DNA of 9,820 nt, from contig JBBSAX010000192.1 of NCBI GenBank assembly GCA_038251885.1, forward strand, positions 1 through 9,820. Reading direction: 5' to 3'. Positions 1-6,377 of this stretch are shown here, piece by piece (positions within the stretch are counted from its first letter, which is position 1; every line of letters starts with the position of its first letter). Source of the stretch: JAHCHG01 sp038251885 (GTDB lineage: Bacteria; Acidobacteriota; Blastocatellia; Pyrinomonadales; Pyrinomonadaceae). Position numbers and translations under genes: made by a program. Below the pieces are notes generated by a model. The model did no database searches and was not told the DNA's origin. It was given only the letters and a program-made list of their open reading frames with translations.

Positions 1-28
1 AATATTTTGAAGGGTAAAATCAATTAAT

Positions 29-370
29 ATGGAAAATCAGAGAATAATAATTACAACCGGAATCGAAGTTGCGGGAACTGAAATCGTCGAATACTTGGGC
101 GTTGTGCGCGGAATTGTCGTTCGTGCAACCGGAATCGGACGAGGTATTATCGGCGGTTTGAAATCAATTGCGGGAGGAAATATCGAAGAATTCGCCCACG
201 TTTGCGAAAATGCACGACTCGAAGCCTTTAACCGGATGATTCAACACGCCCATCAAATCGGCGCGGACGCGATTATCGGAATGCGCTACGACGCAACCGA
301 ATTTTCGCAAGGCTCAACGGAAGTTTTAGCTTACGGAACTGCTGTAAAATTAAAAAAATTAAATCAGTAA
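29..370 (+). CDS. YbjQ/UPF0145 family protein
   Basis: A 113-residue protein matching the YbjQ (UPF0145, putative heavy-metal-binding) family over its full length. Visible family features are the early EVAGTEIVEYLGVV segment (E. coli YbjQ has a similar GQTIVEYCGVV), a Gly-rich turn (SIAGGN), a long helix rich in Ala/Arg (ENARLEAFNRM), the hallmark GADAIIGMRYD near residues 78-88, and the closing YGTAVKL. Family members form compact pentameric or similar ring assemblies. Metal binding was proposed from structure, and the cellular role is unknown. A GAAGGG at 9-14 is a poorly spaced Shine-Dalgarno candidate. There is no signal peptide or membrane segment, so the protein should be cytoplasmic. 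The gene converges on ppa. The family call is firm; the function is not known. Confidence 0.9.
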   Translation: MENQRIIITTGIEVAGTEIVEYLGVVRGIVVRATGIGRGIIGGLKSIAGGNIEEFAHVCENARLEAFNRMIQHAHQIGADAIIGMRYDATEFSQGSTEVLAYGTAVKLKKLNQ

Positions 371-413
371 AACGAACGGTAGTGAGCAACTTTACACTAC
401 TACAAGTTTATTG

Positions 414-451
414 AAGAAAAAGTCAATCACTACTGCTCGCTACACTGATTG
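414..451 (-). terminator. Weak hairpin plus T-run after ppa, between convergent genes
   Basis: Read on the minus strand, CAATCA (446-451) and TGATTG (424-429) form a 6-bp stem, followed shortly by a T-run (complement of AAAAA at 417-421). A second imperfect dyad spans the gap: GTAGTGAGCA (near 380-388) against TGCTCGCTAC (434-443), with one mismatch. The position between the ends of the YbjQ gene and ppa suits a terminator, but the stem is short and the call is tentative. Confidence 0.35.
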
Positions 452-456
452 TCGGT

Positions 457-999
457 TTAATTTATCTGTTTTTTGCGAAAGGTTTTATCATAAAGTTCGA
501 TTGCTTCATTGATAATTTCGTAAGCCTTTTCGCGCCCGAAAAATTCTTCGACGACGACTTCTTTGTGTTCGAGGTTTTTGTAATCTTCAAAAAACGCCCG
601 CATTTCGACAGTCGTGTGCGGCGGAAGTTCGGAAATGTCGTTGCGGTAGCTGACGGAAATATCATTGGCGGCGACGGCGATGATTTTGTCGTCCATTTCG
701 CCCGAATCAATCATTCGCATCACGCCGATCACTTTTGCGTCAATCAGACACATTTTCGGGATTTCGATTGAAGAGAAAACGAGAATGTCGAGCGGATCGT
801 TGTCGTCGCAGTATGTTTGCGGAATAAAACCGTAGTTTGCCGGATAATGAACCGACGAATAAAGAACGCGGTCAAGGCGAATTAAACCGCTTTCTTTGTC
901 CAATTCAAATTTGCCTTTGCTGCCCTTACTTATTTCAATAATTGAATTTACGACTTCGGGAGCGTTTTTGCCGTAAGAAATATCGTGCCACGGATTCAT
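457..999 (-). CDS. ppa: Inorganic pyrophosphatase, family I
   Basis: Cytoplasmic family I inorganic pyrophosphatase, which hydrolyses PPi to two phosphates and pulls biosynthetic reactions such as nucleic acid and aminoacyl-tRNA synthesis forward. At 180 residues it has the normal bacterial length. The metal-binding signature D-x-D-P-x-D is present as DNDPLD (66-71). By alignment with the E. coli enzyme, other active-site residues are also present: E22, K30, E32, R44, Y57 in NYGFIP, D98, D103, K105, and the Y140-K141 pair. All key positions are intact, so the enzyme should be active and Mg-dependent. The start ATG lies 12 bp after the stop of the zinc-ribbon gene, so the two are probably co-transcribed. 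No clear Shine-Dalgarno is visible, which suggests translational coupling or leader-independent initiation. Confidence 0.97.
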   Translation of the reverse strand: MNPWHDISYGKNAPEVVNSIIEISKGSKGKFELDKESGLIRLDRVLYSSVHYPANYGFIPQTYCDDNDPLDILVFSSIEIPKMCLIDAKVIGVMRMIDSGEMDDKIIAVAANDISVSYRNDISELPPHTTVEMRAFFEDYKNLEHKEVVVEEFFGREKAYEIINEAIELYDKTFRKKQIN

Positions 1000-1011
1000 A
1001 ATTTTTAAACA

Positions 1012-2127
1012 TTAGCGCATCGAACCGATTATTGAAAAGATGATAACAAGAAAGATTATGAAAGCTAAGATGGCTGTTATCAAACAACCGATTTTCAACC
1101 AAGAATAAGGTCTTTCGCCCTGAACTTCGCCGGTTTTTCCGTTGATGACTATTTGATAAACCTTATTGTTAAAACGATATGCGCCCGCATAAACCGGAAC
1201 GAGCAGATGTTTGAAAGTGATATTTGAATAATCCGTATTCATCGAATCAATTCGCTGTTTGTCGCCGCCGATTGATTGGTTGACATCACCTCGAATCACG
1301 CCTTCGGCAATTTGTTTGAATCTTTCAAAACCTTCTTCGAGCGAAACTTGATAAACTTGCGCTTTATGTCCCGATAAATAAGCGGGTTCATAAGAAACGA
1401 GTCCGCTGAAATCCCAATTTAGTTTTTCAAGGTATTTCGGCAAAACGGATTTTGTCGCCGGAACGGAAACGTCGTCGAAATGTCTTTCGGTTTCGCCGGA
1501 AGTGTTATACCAGTTCGTTTCCGTCCGCGTTCTTGTTTGTTCATTTCCATCGGAATCGGTGTAGTTTTCCCTGACTTGATAATCTTCGCCGCGCTGTCCG
1601 CTATACTGCGTAAGAGAATCGGAATCAAAAGTCCAATATGGCAAATAAATACTTTCGGCTTTGTCGTGTTGCGCCATCGTTTTTAACTGGCTTGGCGCAA
1701 ACCAGCGCGAACTTGTCCAAGTCTTCAAATTACTGATTGCTTGCGGCGGCGTAATCGAAAATGGAAGAACACTTTCAGGCGCGACAAGCGGATCGGAAGA
1801 TTTCGGTTGTGCGACGAGCTTTGCCGCGCAAAAATCACATTGTTTAGCAGATTCGGGCGGAATAAAAACGACCGTCGCGCCGCAACTGTCGCAGGAAACC
1901 TGCATTGCATCGGTTGCCATTGGTTGAAGTCTTTGATTTTCGGGACGCAATGCGCTGTAGAAATCGCGTTCGACGATTTTATTAATATTCGTTTCAATTG
2001 ATTTTGAACTCGCACAATAAGGACAAGCCAATTTGCCGATTTTCGGATCGAAAACCATATTCGCTCCACAATTTTGACATAAATAACGATTGATATTTTC
2101 TTTTTGAATTTCGGGGTTTTCTTGCAT
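1012..2127 (-). CDS. Double zinc-ribbon, C-terminally membrane-anchored protein
   Basis: A 371-residue protein with two consecutive zinc ribbons of identical spacing: C17-x2-C20-x14-C35-x2-C38 and C79-x2-C82-x14-C97-x2-C100. A long soluble middle region follows, with aromatic-rich YLPYWTFDSDS and GQRGEDY motifs, then an LLVPVYAG segment and a single C-terminal membrane helix (about 343-366) ending in a short basic tail. It resembles a widespread bacterial group of about 350 residues, usually annotated as TFIIB-type zinc-ribbon or, misleadingly, as helicase/PriA-like. No helicase or nuclease motif is visible here. The layout suggests a tail-anchored inner-membrane protein with a cytoplasmic zinc-binding domain, possibly a scaffold. 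It lies directly upstream of ppa in a likely two-gene unit. The function is unknown; the zinc ribbons and membrane anchor are clear. Confidence 0.8.
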   Translation of the reverse strand: MQENPEIQKENINRYLCQNCGANMVFDPKIGKLACPYCASSKSIETNINKIVERDFYSALRPENQRLQPMATDAMQVSCDSCGATVVFIPPESAKQCDFCAAKLVAQPKSSDPLVAPESVLPFSITPPQAISNLKTWTSSRWFAPSQLKTMAQHDKAESIYLPYWTFDSDSLTQYSGQRGEDYQVRENYTDSDGNEQTRTRTETNWYNTSGETERHFDDVSVPATKSVLPKYLEKLNWDFSGLVSYEPAYLSGHKAQVYQVSLEEGFERFKQIAEGVIRGDVNQSIGGDKQRIDSMNTDYSNITFKHLLVPVYAGAYRFNNKVYQIVINGKTGEVQGERPYSWLKIGCLITAILAFIIFLVIIFSIIGSMR

Positions 2128-2155
2128 ATTTACTCAGGTTGTTAGAATTTTAAAT

Positions 2156-2371
2156 GGAACGCGAACTTTAGTTCGCCAGAATAGTTCGTGAATTGACGAG
2201 TTAAAAAATGAGTTCTTCGGAATAGATTAAAGATTATAGATGAGAACTGATAGATTAAACCTTTCATCTATGATCTGTCAGTTATCAGCTATTCCGAAGA
2301 GTTTTTCTTAATCATCTTTTTATTATCAATTACCGGACGGCATTATACTGGCGAACTAAAGTTCGCGTTCC
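2156..2371. repeat. 216-bp palindromic MITE/REPIN-like element
   Basis: Perfect 24-bp terminal inverted repeats lie at 2156-2179 and 2348-2371. Each contains its own palindrome, GCGAACT-TT-AGTTCGC or its complement. Inside are further matched arms: CTTCGGAATAG (2215-2225) with CTATTCCGAAG (2289-2299), and ATAGATGA (2236-2243) with TCATCTAT (2264-2271). The sequence between the arms also aligns imperfectly, so nearly the whole element folds into one long hairpin. It has no coding capacity and no clear target-site duplication. The structure fits a miniature transposable element or a REP doublet (REPIN). It lies downstream of the CrtC-like gene and upstream of the zinc-ribbon/ppa unit, and it carries two TATAAT hexamers on the minus strand (complements at 2233-2238 and 2342-2347). 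Confidence 0.75.
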
Positions 2372-2378
2372 GTTTTAT

Positions 2379-3470
2379 TTAAGGTAAAAAAGAACCTTTG
2401 TCGTTTCTTCCGATTCGCATATTTACGATCCAATCCAGCCACCGATATTTTAACGCTTTCGGCGCGAGATATTCGTTAATTCCAATAATTTTGCGCGGTT
2501 TTCCATCTCGTAAGGTAAGAGTCATTTCACTTAAAAAACGCAGATAAAAAAAACTGGAATCAATAATTTGCTGGTTTTTTATTCGCAGACGAATGTTATC
2601 ATCCGTCAAAAATGTCTGTCGCGTCGGATATTTTAAGCCGAGTTTATGTCGTTTAAAGTTGGTTTCTTCGTAAATTGCATCGCGTTCACATAACGCTCCA
2701 TCTCGAATTGTAAATAATTTATTTATCGGTTCTTTTTCATCTATCTCTTTATAGCGATAAAAAACCGCCGTTGCATCGGTAAAATGAGCGCGTCCGCATT
2801 GCCATTCGCAAACCGTTTCGGGCAGCCAGCGATTATCCGAATTGTGATCGTGATAACCTGTTCCACGAAAATGAATAACATCGGTGTCATTGCCTTTTTC
2901 ATCTGAAACCGTAATTCTGCCGGTAACATCGGAACGCGCTACGACTAGATTCCAAATATGCGCGTCTTCCTTGTTGATTTTTTTCTCAGCTAAAAAATCG
3001 CTTTCAATCGAAAGCCATTCAAAATGTGCTTCGATGCTTCTATTTTTGCTGAGTTTCGTATTTATCGAAACAAAATAACCTGAACCGTAAGGCGCGGATT
3101 TGAAACTGAATGAGCTATCTCCGATCTTGCAAGAAGGCAAATCTTGATCTGCCGAAAAATCTTCAGAACTATATTCATTAATTGCGCGATAAACGGGTTT
3201 TCCGTCGCGATAATAAAGAAACGCAATCGCCGGAACTTGATTGGGTTTCTCACTTTTTGATTTTTTGCGATTCGGAGAATTATAGCGCGGCGAAAATATA
3301 AAGTTATCCAGAAAAATAATGACGACGGCATCGCGTCCGTCTTCGCTCAAGGCATCAAAATACCACCATTCAAAAGCCTTTGAATCGGTTTTCGGTTTCC
3401 AGACATCGAGCGCGATACTCGATGTATAGGAAAATTTTCCCGTTGTAACTTTGTGCGTTGCTGTTGCCAT
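2379..3470 (-). CDS. CrtC-like (carotenoid 1,2-hydratase/lipocalin-fold) protein
   Basis: A 363-residue protein resembling the CrtC/hydroxyneurosporene synthase and AttH-type lipocalin-fold group. Diagnostic features are FEWWYFDA (33-40), where these proteins carry E-W-W-Y-F/W at the start of the first barrel, a W-x-n-R-x-x-V-x-G-R-I stretch (about 173-186), and GTGYHDHN (203-210) followed by W and CGRAHF (225-230). The corresponding H-D-H-N region is conserved in CrtC and includes residues tied to acid catalysis of water addition to carotenoid double bonds. No signal peptide or transmembrane helix is evident. No carotenoid gene (crtB, crtI, crtD or similar) lies in the window, so the substrate may be another polyene or lipid. 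Fold-family assignment is fairly safe; carotenoid hydratase activity is only a possibility. Confidence 0.72.
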   Translation of the reverse strand: MATATHKVTTGKFSYTSSIALDVWKPKTDSKAFEWWYFDALSEDGRDAVVIIFLDNFIFSPRYNSPNRKKSKSEKPNQVPAIAFLYYRDGKPVYRAINEYSSEDFSADQDLPSCKIGDSSFSFKSAPYGSGYFVSINTKLSKNRSIEAHFEWLSIESDFLAEKKINKEDAHIWNLVVARSDVTGRITVSDEKGNDTDVIHFRGTGYHDHNSDNRWLPETVCEWQCGRAHFTDATAVFYRYKEIDEKEPINKLFTIRDGALCERDAIYEETNFKRHKLGLKYPTRQTFLTDDNIRLRIKNQQIIDSSFFYLRFLSEMTLTLRDGKPRKIIGINEYLAPKALKYRWLDWIVNMRIGRNDKGSFLP

Positions 3471-3607
3471 CTGTTTTTATTGAGTGGTTATTGATTTAAC
3501 TGTGCATTAGCATCTCAAAAATTAAAAAAAATGGCAAACTTTTACCTGATATTTGAATCTTTATCAATGGTAATTCGATCTCTTCCCGTAAATTTCAATT
3601 TGAAAAT

Positions 3608-3612
3608 AGGAG
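3608..3612 (+). promoter_or_regulatory. Shine-Dalgarno deciding the start at 3618
   Basis: AGGAG lies five bases before the ATG at 3618. It selects this codon over the in-frame ATG at 3531, which has no ribosome-binding site and would put 29 residues ahead of the lipoprotein signal peptide. Confidence 0.8.
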
Positions 3613-3617
3613 AAAAA

Positions 3618-3992
3618 ATGAAAAAAGGAACAAAAGCGGCTTTTTTGTGTTTGGTTTTATTAGTCGGTTTGCTGGCGGCGGCGTGTCCGAAACGAATTAG
3701 CATCGCCGACATCGAATCAAACCCGTCGAGATATTACGACAAGGATGTGGCAGTTGCGGGAACGGTTCAAAATAGTTATGGCGGAGCAATTCCGATTCTC
3801 AATCAGAGCGGCGGTATTTATAAGGTTGATGACGGAACAGGTTCGATCTGGATTTTTACGAGAAAAAATGTCCCATCAAAAGGCGCACAACTTGGCATAA
3901 AAGGCAAAGTTCAGAGCGGATTTAACTACGGCGGAAAAAATTACGGTCTTGTTTTGATCGAAGACGACCGGCGATTTAAGGACGGCAAATAA
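3618..3992 (+). CDS. Small lipoprotein with OB-fold-like domain
   Basis: A 124-residue predicted lipoprotein. Residues 1-22 form a signal peptide (M-K-K-G-T-K, then a hydrophobic core) ending in LLAAAC, with Cys23 as the likely lipidated residue. The -3 position is Ala, so the lipobox is slightly unusual. The mature part begins P-K-R-I-S-I-A-D-I and contains NPSRYYDKDVAVAGTV, then DDGTGSIWIF and GIKGKV. This pattern of short beta strands, with a K-x-V-x-V-x-G-x-V strand followed by a D-D-x-T-G-x-I/L-W turn, is typical of small bacterial OB-fold domains. Ligand and role are unknown. The gene is divergent from the CrtC-like gene and stands alone. The longer frame from 3531 was not used because the signal peptide and Shine-Dalgarno both support 3618. 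Confidence 0.75.
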   Translation: MKKGTKAAFLCLVLLVGLLAAACPKRISIADIESNPSRYYDKDVAVAGTVQNSYGGAIPILNQSGGIYKVDDGTGSIWIFTRKNVPSKGAQLGIKGKVQSGFNYGGKNYGLVLIEDDRRFKDGK

Positions 3993-4040
3993 ATTGTGAT
4001 TGAATGATTAAAATTTGTGCTGAAAATCATTAACACCTTT

Positions 4041-4046
4041 TATAAT
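4041..4046 (+). promoter_or_regulatory. Possible -10 hexamer upstream of the DinB-like gene
   Basis: A perfect TATAAT lies about 90 bases before the start at 4135. No good -35 hexamer is placed 16-18 bases upstream (TTGTGC is 20 bases away), so this is a weak prediction. Confidence 0.3.
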
Positions 4047-4134
4047 AAATGAAGTTTTTTCTGTTCAATAAATAAACGGGAAAAATAATGATAGAATCGG
4101 GGCGGTGAGATTTAATCTTGCCGCTCATTTTTTT

Positions 4135-4614
4135 ATGAAAAAATTAATCGAGATTTTTGACGCGCAGTATCGAAATTTACACGAAAGGTCTGTGGAATTA
4201 GTAAAAAATGTTCCGCAAGAAAAACTTTTTTTGAAGCCCGAAGAATTTAGAGAATCTTATATGATGTTGTCCTTCGGAGAATTTCTCTTGCGAAGCGCGG
4301 GCGCGGTTGAGCAAACTTTTGGCGGAATTACCGTGAAATTATGGGATGATCCGTTTGAATGGACTTTGCCGGAAGAACTTTCGACAAATGAAAAAATTTT
4401 GGAATATTTAACAGAAGTCGAACAAACACGGAAAAATGGGTTTGCATATTTCACTTCCGACGAAGATTTATATAAAGAAATTCCCGCGCCGGAAAATCTG
4501 AAAACAATTGCCCAACTTTTAATTGAAACACTTGCCCGCGCCGAACATTTTCAAGGTCGCGCCTTTGCCGTATTTCAAATGTCTTTGGATAAAAAATCGG
4601 TTAGGTCAAAATAA
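4135..4614 (+). CDS. DinB-like four-helix protein, metal ligands apparently lost
   Basis: A 159-residue, mostly helical, soluble protein with the general layout of the DinB/YfiT superfamily: an N-terminal helix (MKKLIEIFDAQYRNLHERS), a second helix with a SFGEFLLRSAGAVEQ segment (46-60) resembling the family's S-x-x-E-L-L-x-H-x-x-x-x-E-x motif, and a last helix ETLARAEHFQGRAFAVF (131-147) resembling the H-x-x-H-x-x-G-Q helix. DinB proteins normally bind a divalent metal through three histidines. Here the aligned positions are mostly Ser, Arg and Phe, with H138 the only nearby candidate. The start ATG at 4135 is chosen because the first helix begins there. An in-frame GTG at 4105 would add ten residues and cannot be excluded. 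The protein is either a degenerate DinB relative or an unrelated helical bundle. Function is unknown. Confidence 0.55.
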   Translation: MKKLIEIFDAQYRNLHERSVELVKNVPQEKLFLKPEEFRESYMMLSFGEFLLRSAGAVEQTFGGITVKLWDDPFEWTLPEELSTNEKILEYLTEVEQTRKNGFAYFTSDEDLYKEIPAPENLKTIAQLLIETLARAEHFQGRAFAVFQMSLDKKSVRSK

Positions 4615-4716
4615 AACTTGATTTTGAATGAACTCTCGGCAATAGTTTATCGTAGGTTTTTATGACAACGCGTTATTTTTAGGTTTGTCATAATGTTTTC
4701 TACGAAATCAAGTTTT
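4613..4716. repeat. Nested inverted repeat before the zinc-ribbon paralogue cluster
   Basis: Three nested perfect arms are visible: AAAACTTGATTT (4613-4624) with AAATCAAGTTTT (4705-4716), TCGTAG (4650-4655) with CTACGA (4700-4705), and TTATGACAA (4660-4668) with TTGTCATAA (4685-4693). The left side carries a 25-base bulge. A run of eight T (4713-4720) ends the right arm, so in RNA the structure could terminate the upstream DinB-like transcript or attenuate the downstream cluster. The right edge lies just before the AGGAG of the first zinc-ribbon gene. It could also be a decayed mobile palindrome. Confidence 0.6.
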
Positions 4717-4732
4717 TTTTAGGAGAAAAATA

Positions 4733-5272
4733 ATGTTTTGTCCGCGTTGTGGTCAGGAGCAGGCATCAGGAGATTTAAGATTTTGTTCGCGTTGCGGTTT
4801 GCCTTTGGGAATTATTTCGGAGGTTTTGGTAAACGGCGGAACTTTACCGCAGTTACTTGAACTGGGTAAGAAATCCTTTTTTTCGAGGCGCAACGGAGCT
4901 ATTTTCAGTCTGTTTTGGTTTATCTTTTTTGTGTTGATTCTGACTCCATTTTGGGGAATTGTGGATATTGACGAATTAGCCGGAATGTCAGCAATAACCG
5001 GAATTTTCGGTGGTTTGCTGATTTTGTTATTTTCACTGTTGGTGTTAAAACCCGAAAAAAAAGAGTTACCCGTTTTTCTTCAAACTCCAAATGCTATGCC
5101 GGCAAATTTTCACGGAAATCACACACAAAATGCCTTGCCGCCGCAACAAACCCAATCGGCTCACGAATATGTTGCACCGGCTGGAAATTGGAAGGCAGCA
5201 AACACGGGCGAACTCGTCCGACCGAATAGCGTAACGGAAGGAACAACAAAACTTTTGAGCAAAGAAGAATAA
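4733..5272 (+). CDS. Zinc-ribbon two-TM membrane protein, paralogue 1
   Basis: A 179-residue protein, first of three tandem paralogues. The N-terminus is a short zinc ribbon, C3-x2-C6-x11-C18-x2-C21, with the typical FCSRCGLPL ending. A short linker (EVLVNGGTLP) leads to two hydrophobic helices (about 57-78 and 86-106). The C-terminal 70 residues are polar and probably disordered, with motifs shared by the paralogues: ALPPQQT (134-140), a W near 153, and the terminal SVTEGTTKLLSKEE (166-179). Helix topology would put both the ribbon and the tail on the same, probably cytoplasmic, side. AGGAG at 4721-4725, seven bases before the ATG, supports the start. The second paralogue follows after 12 bp. 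The function is unknown; the tail looks like a conserved docking peptide. Confidence 0.82.
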   Translation: MFCPRCGQEQASGDLRFCSRCGLPLGIISEVLVNGGTLPQLLELGKKSFFSRRNGAIFSLFWFIFFVLILTPFWGIVDIDELAGMSAITGIFGGLLILLFSLLVLKPEKKELPVFLQTPNAMPANFHGNHTQNALPPQQTQSAHEYVAPAGNWKAANTGELVRPNSVTEGTTKLLSKEE

Positions 5273-5284
5273 ACGCAAAAATTT

Positions 5285-5833
5285 ATGTATTGTCCGAATT
5301 GCAGTCAGGAACAAATTTCCAAAGAAACAAAATTTTGCTCGCGGTGCGGGTTTTTAATGACGGGCGTAATTGAACTTATCGAAAATGGCGGAGCTTTTAT
5401 CAAAGATTCCGAGATTGAAAAATCAATCGAAAATACGCCGCGTAAAAAAGGCTTGAAAAAGGGCTTGTTTATTTTTCTTTTGACATTTCTGGTTGTTCCG
5501 ATCATTTCTATTATGACCATTGCACTCAGAGCAGAACCTTTTGCCGTTGTTATTGCCGCAATTTTATTGAGCGTCGGCGGACTTCTGCGAATGGCTTATG
5601 CTTGGCTTTTTGAGTCAAATGAAGGCGCGGAAGAAAAATTCAGCGGAAACATAATCAATTCGGCGCAGAATTTTATCGGAAAAAAACAAAGCGAAAAAGT
5701 CTTGCCGTCTCAGCAGACAATTCCGGTAGAAACTTATATTCCGCCGACACAGAGAACGTGGCGCGATACGAATGATTTGGTTCAAACGAGCATCACCGAA
5801 GATACTACTAAATTACTAAAGAAAGATTTATAA
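5285..5833 (+). CDS. Zinc-ribbon two-TM membrane protein, paralogue 2
   Basis: A 182-residue paralogue with the same architecture. The ribbon is C3-x2-C6-x11-C18-x2-C21 (MYCPNCSQEQ, then FCSRCG). A basic linker (PRKKGLKKG, 52-60) precedes two membrane helices at about 61-81 and 86-108, ending LRMAYAWLFE, which is matched in paralogue 3 by LRMIYALIFE. The tail carries VLPSQQTIPVETYIPP, then W159, and ends SITEDTTKLLKKDL (169-182), clearly homologous to the end of paralogue 1. The basic residues just before the first helix suggest a cytoplasmic N-terminus. No strong Shine-Dalgarno is visible in the 12-bp gap after paralogue 1, so translation is probably coupled. Function unknown. Confidence 0.82.
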   Translation: MYCPNCSQEQISKETKFCSRCGFLMTGVIELIENGGAFIKDSEIEKSIENTPRKKGLKKGLFIFLLTFLVVPIISIMTIALRAEPFAVVIAAILLSVGGLLRMAYAWLFESNEGAEEKFSGNIINSAQNFIGKKQSEKVLPSQQTIPVETYIPPTQRTWRDTNDLVQTSITEDTTKLLKKDL

Positions 5834-5864
5834 AATTTATTAAAATTATTGGAGATTATGAAAT

Positions 5865-6377
5865 ATGTTCTGTCCAACTTGCGGTCTTAAACAAGCAACT
5901 GAAGAATCGAGATTTTGTTCACGGTGCGGACTTTTACTAAGCGGAATTATTCAAGTTATTACAAATAACGGAATTTTGCCACAAACTTTTTATCATCAAC
6001 CGGAAATTCAAACCAATGTCCTGACAGTCCGTAAAAAAGGCTTAAAACAGAGCGGACTAATGATTTTGACAGGATTAATTTTAGTTCCGACGTTAGGAGT
6101 TTTGTCTGAAATAATCGGATTTAATACTTTCTTTATCGGTTTAACCGCAATAATCACTTTCTGGGGCGGTATCTTGCGAATGATTTACGCACTGATTTTT
6201 GAAGGAAACGAAACCGAAACTTTGGAACAGAAAACCGTTAAATTTTACCGAAAAGTTTTCAAAAAACAAACAAATTACGAAGCCTTGCCGCCACAGCAAT
6301 CAATTCCGGTTTCGGATTTTTCTGATAACAGACAAGGAATGTGGCGCGAAACTTCTGATTTAGGACAAAATAAATAA
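5865..6377 (+). CDS. Zinc-ribbon two-TM membrane protein, paralogue 3, shortened tail
   Basis: A 170-residue paralogue. The ribbon is C3-x2-C6-x11-C18-x2-C21 (MFCPTCG, FCSRCGLLL). It is followed by VRKKGLKQSG, two membrane helices (about 63-82 and 87-112) and the shared tail motifs ALPPQQSIPV (140-149) and MWRETSDL (159-166). It then stops as GQNK, without the S-[IV]-T-E-x-T-T-K-L-L end of its sisters. The 31-bp gap after paralogue 2 contains GGAG at 5851-5854, ten bases before the ATG at 5865. An out-of-frame ATG at 5858 opens only a ten-codon frame and is probably not used. The three genes most likely form one operon closed by the palindrome downstream. Confidence 0.8.
   Translation: MFCPTCGLKQATEESRFCSRCGLLLSGIIQVITNNGILPQTFYHQPEIQTNVLTVRKKGLKQSGLMILTGLILVPTLGVLSEIIGFNTFFIGLTAIITFWGGILRMIYALIFEGNETETLEQKTVKFYRKVFKKQTNYEALPPQQSIPVSDFSDNRQGMWRETSDLGQNK

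Noticed and set aside
1661..2069. Several open frames antisense or shifted to the double zinc-ribbon gene
   Set aside because: They lack recognisable motifs and overlap a clearly coding frame with intact zinc-ribbon cysteines, so they are shadow frames.
3531..3617. In-frame upstream extension of the OB-fold lipoprotein gene from the ATG at 3531
   Set aside because: It has no ribosome-binding site and would place 29 residues before a standard signal peptide, while AGGAG sits correctly before 3618.
4003..4031. AATGATT/AATCATT hairpin after the OB-fold lipoprotein gene as a terminator
   Set aside because: A 7-bp AT-rich stem with a 15-base loop and no T-run is too weak to call.
4105..4134. GTG start of the DinB-like gene
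   Set aside because: It adds ten residues (RFNLAAHFF) ahead of the first predicted helix and has only a poorly spaced G-rich stretch upstream. It is kept as an alternative, not as the call.
4613..4716. Nested dyad considered as an integron attC site
   Set aside because: No recognisable R'/R'' core pair at the ends, no integrase and no cassette-like gene arrangement.
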